NCBI RefSeq assembly: GCF_002321025.1
Contig: NZ_DCLL01000053.1
Location: 1 to 64,000, forward strand
Length of the DNA: 64,000 nucleotides
Direction: 5' to 3'
Source: Acinetobacter lwoffii
Lineage (GTDB): Bacteria > Pseudomonadota > Gammaproteobacteria > Pseudomonadales > Moraxellaceae
In this document: one piece after another, positions 61,736-64,000 of the stretch
Position numbering within the stretch: the stretch's first letter is position 1
Layout of the letters: each line of letters starts with the position of its first letter
Translations under genes and position numbers: made by a program
The notes under the pieces: generated by a model
Told to the model about the DNA's origin: nothing
What the model saw: the letters and a program-made list of their open reading frames with translations, nothing else
The model's database searches: none

Positions 61736-61856
61736 ACTGAACCTTTGGAAATATTATCTTTATAAAGTGACCTCTCCTGAGCATACTTCAATCATTGTAT
61801 GAAAGTGAAGTACTGGAGAGGTTTTGAGAATTCTTGGAATTTTCTCTTTAGAATTT

Positions 61857-61929
61857 TAATCCCCCTGAATCCCCCTTTATAAAAGGGGGGACTTCTCCTT
61901 TCTTTTATAAAGAGAGGTCGGGAGAGATT
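61857..61929 (+). repeat. Two-stem palindromic intergenic repeat, copy 2
   Basis: Opposite orientation to copy 1 at 14206-14282. It has AATCCCCC blocks, a CCCCCTTT/AAAGGGGG-type stem (61871-61890) and a second part with TCTTTTATAAAGAGA, ending GGGAGAGA. It fills the spacer between the MaoC and FabG4-like genes. Confidence 0.75.
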
Positions 61930-61932
61930 CCA

Positions 61933-63324
61933 TTAAGCCCCTAACAGGCTTTGACCACAGACACGAACCACGTTGCCATTTAAACCAGTTGAAGCCGTAG
62001 AAGCAAACATGGCAATCGTTTCTGCAACATCTACAGGTAGACCACCTTGGCTCATTGAGTTCATACGGCGGCCTGCTTCACGGATTGCAAATGGAATCGC
62101 AGCCGTCATTTGTGTTTCGATAAAGCCCGGTGCAACACCATTAATGGTTATACCATTTTTTAAGGTTGGTGCTGTAAATTTCACCACACCAATCACACCC
62201 GCTTTAGACGCTGCATAGTTAGTTTGACCCAGGTTACCTGCAATGCCTGAAATTGAGGATACACAGATAATACGGCCATTGGCATTTAGACCATCGTTGG
62301 AGATTAAATAGTTATTTACACGTTCAATAGCAGACAGGTTAATGTTAATCACCAGATCCCATAGCTCAGGTTTCATATTGGCCAAAGTCTTGTCGCGGGT
62401 AATACCGGCATTGTGCACAATAATGTCCAGACCACCCTGCTCAGCTGCTGCCGCTTTTATTTTCTCACCTGCATCTGCAGCAGTAATATCAATGGCTAAA
62501 GTTGAACCACCAATCTCACCTGCTACACGATCAAGATCTGCTTGCTGTTGCGGAACGTCCAGACAGATCACATGTGCACCATCACGTGCCAGTACATGAG
62601 CAATCGCTTCACCAATACCACGGCTAGCACCTGTGACTACAGCTGTCTTGCCTGCCAAAGGTTTAGTCCAGTCCACATCGTGAGTTGCTGCGCGAGATAC
62701 GCGAATCACCTGACCAGAAACATAGGCAGAACGTGGAGAAACTGCAAAACGTAAAGCAGACTCAAGATTTGCTTCAGCGCCGGCATCTACATAGATCAGG
62801 TTTGCTGCAATTCCCTTTTTAAACTCTTTACCCACAGATTTTACAAAACCTTCCAGTGCGCGTTGAGCAATTGACTGACTGACTGATTTAGCAGTTTCAG
62901 GTGTAGTCCCCACAATCACGACACGGCCAGAACTTTGGATTTGACGCGCAATCGGGTTGAAGAAATCATAAAGTGATTTTAACTGTTCTGAATTTTCGAT
63001 TCCTGAAGCATCAAAAATGACAACTTTGAATTTTGATTCTTTATCGCCCGGATTAAATGCACCCAGATTCAGTCCAGCTGATGCAGCAGCCTGTTGCAGT
63101 TCAGCATTGTTACCTGCATAGCTATTGGCATGAATATTTGCCAGAACCTGAGCAATAGCACCAGTCAAGGTACTCGCTGGTGGTGCTCCAATCAATACCG
63201 CGCCTTTGACTACAGGTGTAGCAGACTCAAAACGCTCTAAAGAAGTTGGGGATGGCAGACCCAAATTTTTAATGACAAATTTACCAATAGGAGATTTTGC
63301 AAAAGTTTGGTACTGATCAGTCAT
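61933..63324 (-). CDS. fabG: Two-domain 3-oxoacyl-ACP/CoA reductase (FabG4-like)
   Basis: A 463-residue high-molecular-weight FabG. Residues about 1-205 form a degenerate Rossmann-like domain. Residues about 210-463 are a full SDR with TGASRGIG, NAG, S (SSISGIAG) and YAASK (TNYAASKAGVIG). M. tuberculosis FabG4 has the same two-domain plan and uses NADH for long-chain 3-oxoacyl substrates. The C-terminus GNVVRVCGQSLLGA is the family's extended tail. GAGAG lies 9 nt before the ATG. It is divergent from a thiolase gene and upstream of the MaoC hydratase, the same three-gene arrangement as Rv0241c-Rv0243. Confidence 0.9.
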   Translation of the reverse strand: MTDQYQTFAKSPIGKFVIKNLGLPSPTSLERFESATPVVKGAVLIGAPPASTLTGAIAQVLANIHANSYAGNNAELQQAAASAGLNLGAFNPGDKESKFKVVIFDASGIENSEQLKSLYDFFNPIARQIQSSGRVVIVGTTPETAKSVSQSIAQRALEGFVKSVGKEFKKGIAANLIYVDAGAEANLESALRFAVSPRSAYVSGQVIRVSRAATHDVDWTKPLAGKTAVVTGASRGIGEAIAHVLARDGAHVICLDVPQQQADLDRVAGEIGGSTLAIDITAADAGEKIKAAAAEQGGLDIIVHNAGITRDKTLANMKPELWDLVININLSAIERVNNYLISNDGLNANGRIICVSSISGIAGNLGQTNYAASKAGVIGVVKFTAPTLKNGITINGVAPGFIETQMTAAIPFAIREAGRRMNSMSQGGLPVDVAETIAMFASTASTGLNGNVVRVCGQSLLGA

Positions 63325-63564
63325 GTTTATTATCTCTCATACAAATTAATTTTTGGTTGATCTAAAGTTATCCTTAAACTTCAGTATGATGCCAGACACT
63401 TATATTTCAATAGATCTACCAGATTCCGCCCAATCATACTTGAGATATCAGGCAGATGACTTGACCTAAGCGCAGTCTGTAATGTCATTGTAGTCAATAC
63501 AGCCTATCTTCTTCTATGCTAATGTAAGCACCAAGAAGACGATCTATTTGCCTGGTAAAGCCTT

Positions 63565-64000
63565 ATGAGCAAAACAACTCAAGATAATCCAGCAGTCGAG
63601 AACTCTGCGACAGAAACTGTGTCAAAACCATCAACGCGTAGCAAGCGTAGCACTAAAAATCCTGATACAGTCAATGCCGCAGAAAAAAGTCCGGCTAAAA
63701 CCACACGTACACGCAGTACATCTGCACGTACCAAAAAAACGACTTCAAGCCAACAAGATTCAACATCTATAACACAGACTTCTGTTCAACAGGAACCAAA
63801 CATGAGCCAAAATACAGTTCGCCGCGTTGCTATTATCGGTGGTAACCGCATTCCATTTGCACGTTCTAACGGTGCTTACTTTACGGCATCCAATACTGAT
63901 ATGTTCACAGCAGCCCTGAATGGTCTGGTTGAACATTTTAACCTTCAAGGTCAACGCTTAGGTGAAGTGGTTGCAGGTGCTGTACTGAAACACAGCCGCG
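63565..64000 (+). CDS. Acetyl-CoA C-acyltransferase (thiolase), partial, with basic N-terminal tail
   Basis: Only the first 145 codons are in the window; the gene runs off the right edge. From ATG 63565 about 79 residues rich in Lys, Arg, Ser and Thr (for example TKKTTSSQQDSTSITQ) precede a thiolase domain beginning RVAIIGGNRIPFARSNGAY. That is a FadI/FadA2-type start. A second in-frame ATG at 63802, just before the thiolase domain, has a better ribosome binding site (AGGAA, 6 nt) than the first. Thiolases cleave or condense acyl-CoA; with the divergent FabG4 and MaoC genes this completes a fatty-acyl cycle. The catalytic Cys and His lie outside the window. Confidence 0.85.
   Translation, partial: MSKTTQDNPAVENSATETVSKPSTRSKRSTKNPDTVNAAEKSPAKTTRTRSTSARTKKTTSSQQDSTSITQTSVQQEPNMSQNTVRRVAIIGGNRIPFARSNGAYFTASNTDMFTAALNGLVEHFNLQGQRLGEVVAGAVLKHSR

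Noticed and set aside
1..64000. Mobile elements, CRISPR arrays, tRNA or rRNA genes
   Set aside because: No transposase, integrase, spaced direct repeats or tRNA-like cloverleaf was recognised on reading both strands; a dedicated tRNA scan was not possible.

Overview
The window looks like chromosomal DNA of a gammaproteobacterium of the family Moraxellaceae, most probably Acinetobacter. The evidence is moderate-to-low GC, the gene set and its neighbourhoods (an outsized TamA beside TamB, a 211-residue Coq7 behind an LplT-like transporter, cyoABCDE, rpsF-rpsR-rplI without priB, divergent ppsR/ppsA, a short BLUF protein), and intergenic palindromes of a type I recall from this genus. The species cannot be fixed from the sequence alone. 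I see no rRNA, tRNA, CRISPR array, insertion sequence, integrase or phage gene.

Layout. 0-1.5 kb: three small unknown or membrane proteins. 1.5-9 kb: tamB and tamA, outer-membrane protein assembly. 9-13.3 kb: LplT-like transporter, coq7, a DUF1003 protein, a VIT/CCC1 metal transporter and two very small membrane ORFs. 13.4-16.5 kb: divergent folK, folB, an ABC1/UbiB-like kinase and a MoeB/ThiF-like E1 enzyme. 16.5-17.5 kb: the decayed end of a TetR-type regulator and a pyridoxamine-oxidase-like stress protein. 17.7-22.9 kb: an acyl-CoA catabolic cluster (acyl-CoA synthetase, acyl-CoA dehydrogenase, 3-hydroxyacyl-CoA dehydrogenase-like SDR) with a divergent AraC regulator. 23-25.6 kb: small unknown protein, prmC, prfA. 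25.9-29.2 kb: two related glycine-zipper proteins, a luciferase-like monooxygenase and a shrunken flavin-monooxygenase relative. 29.4-32.8 kb: ppsR and ppsA. 33.2-39.2 kb: a GYF/RDD membrane protein and cyoABCDE. 39.6-43.5 kb: rpsF-rpsR-rplI, dnaB, alr. 43.5-49 kb: BLUF photoreceptor, then a four-gene operon (circularly permuted ATP-grasp, alpha-E, transglutaminase, Anbu proteasome-like peptidase) with a divergent WYL regulator. 49.5-55 kb: a membrane-anchored glutamate-synthase-like flavoprotein, an alpha/beta hydrolase, a YdcF-type protein, murB and a low-molecular-weight phosphatase. 55-60.8 kb: iron-type alcohol dehydrogenase, thioesterase, dnaX, an NlpE-like lipoprotein, an EstB-like serine hydrolase. 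60.9-64 kb: a MaoC hydratase and a two-domain FabG4-like reductase, divergent from a thiolase that runs off the end.

Most of this is housekeeping. The parts most worth attention are: the Anbu/ATP-grasp/alpha-E/transglutaminase operon with its WYL regulator; the BLUF gene directly downstream, whose Shine-Dalgarno region lies inside a perfect inverted repeat; the MaoC/FabG4/thiolase block, laid out like mycobacterial htdX-fabG4-fadA2, with a basic N-terminal tail on the thiolase; a stand-alone degenerate piece of a flavin monooxygenase; a FolK missing part of its signature motif; a row of three adjacent hairpins inside the acyl-CoA cluster; a two-copy inverted palindromic repeat; and an orphan promoter/micro-ORF/terminator unit near 49.2 kb.
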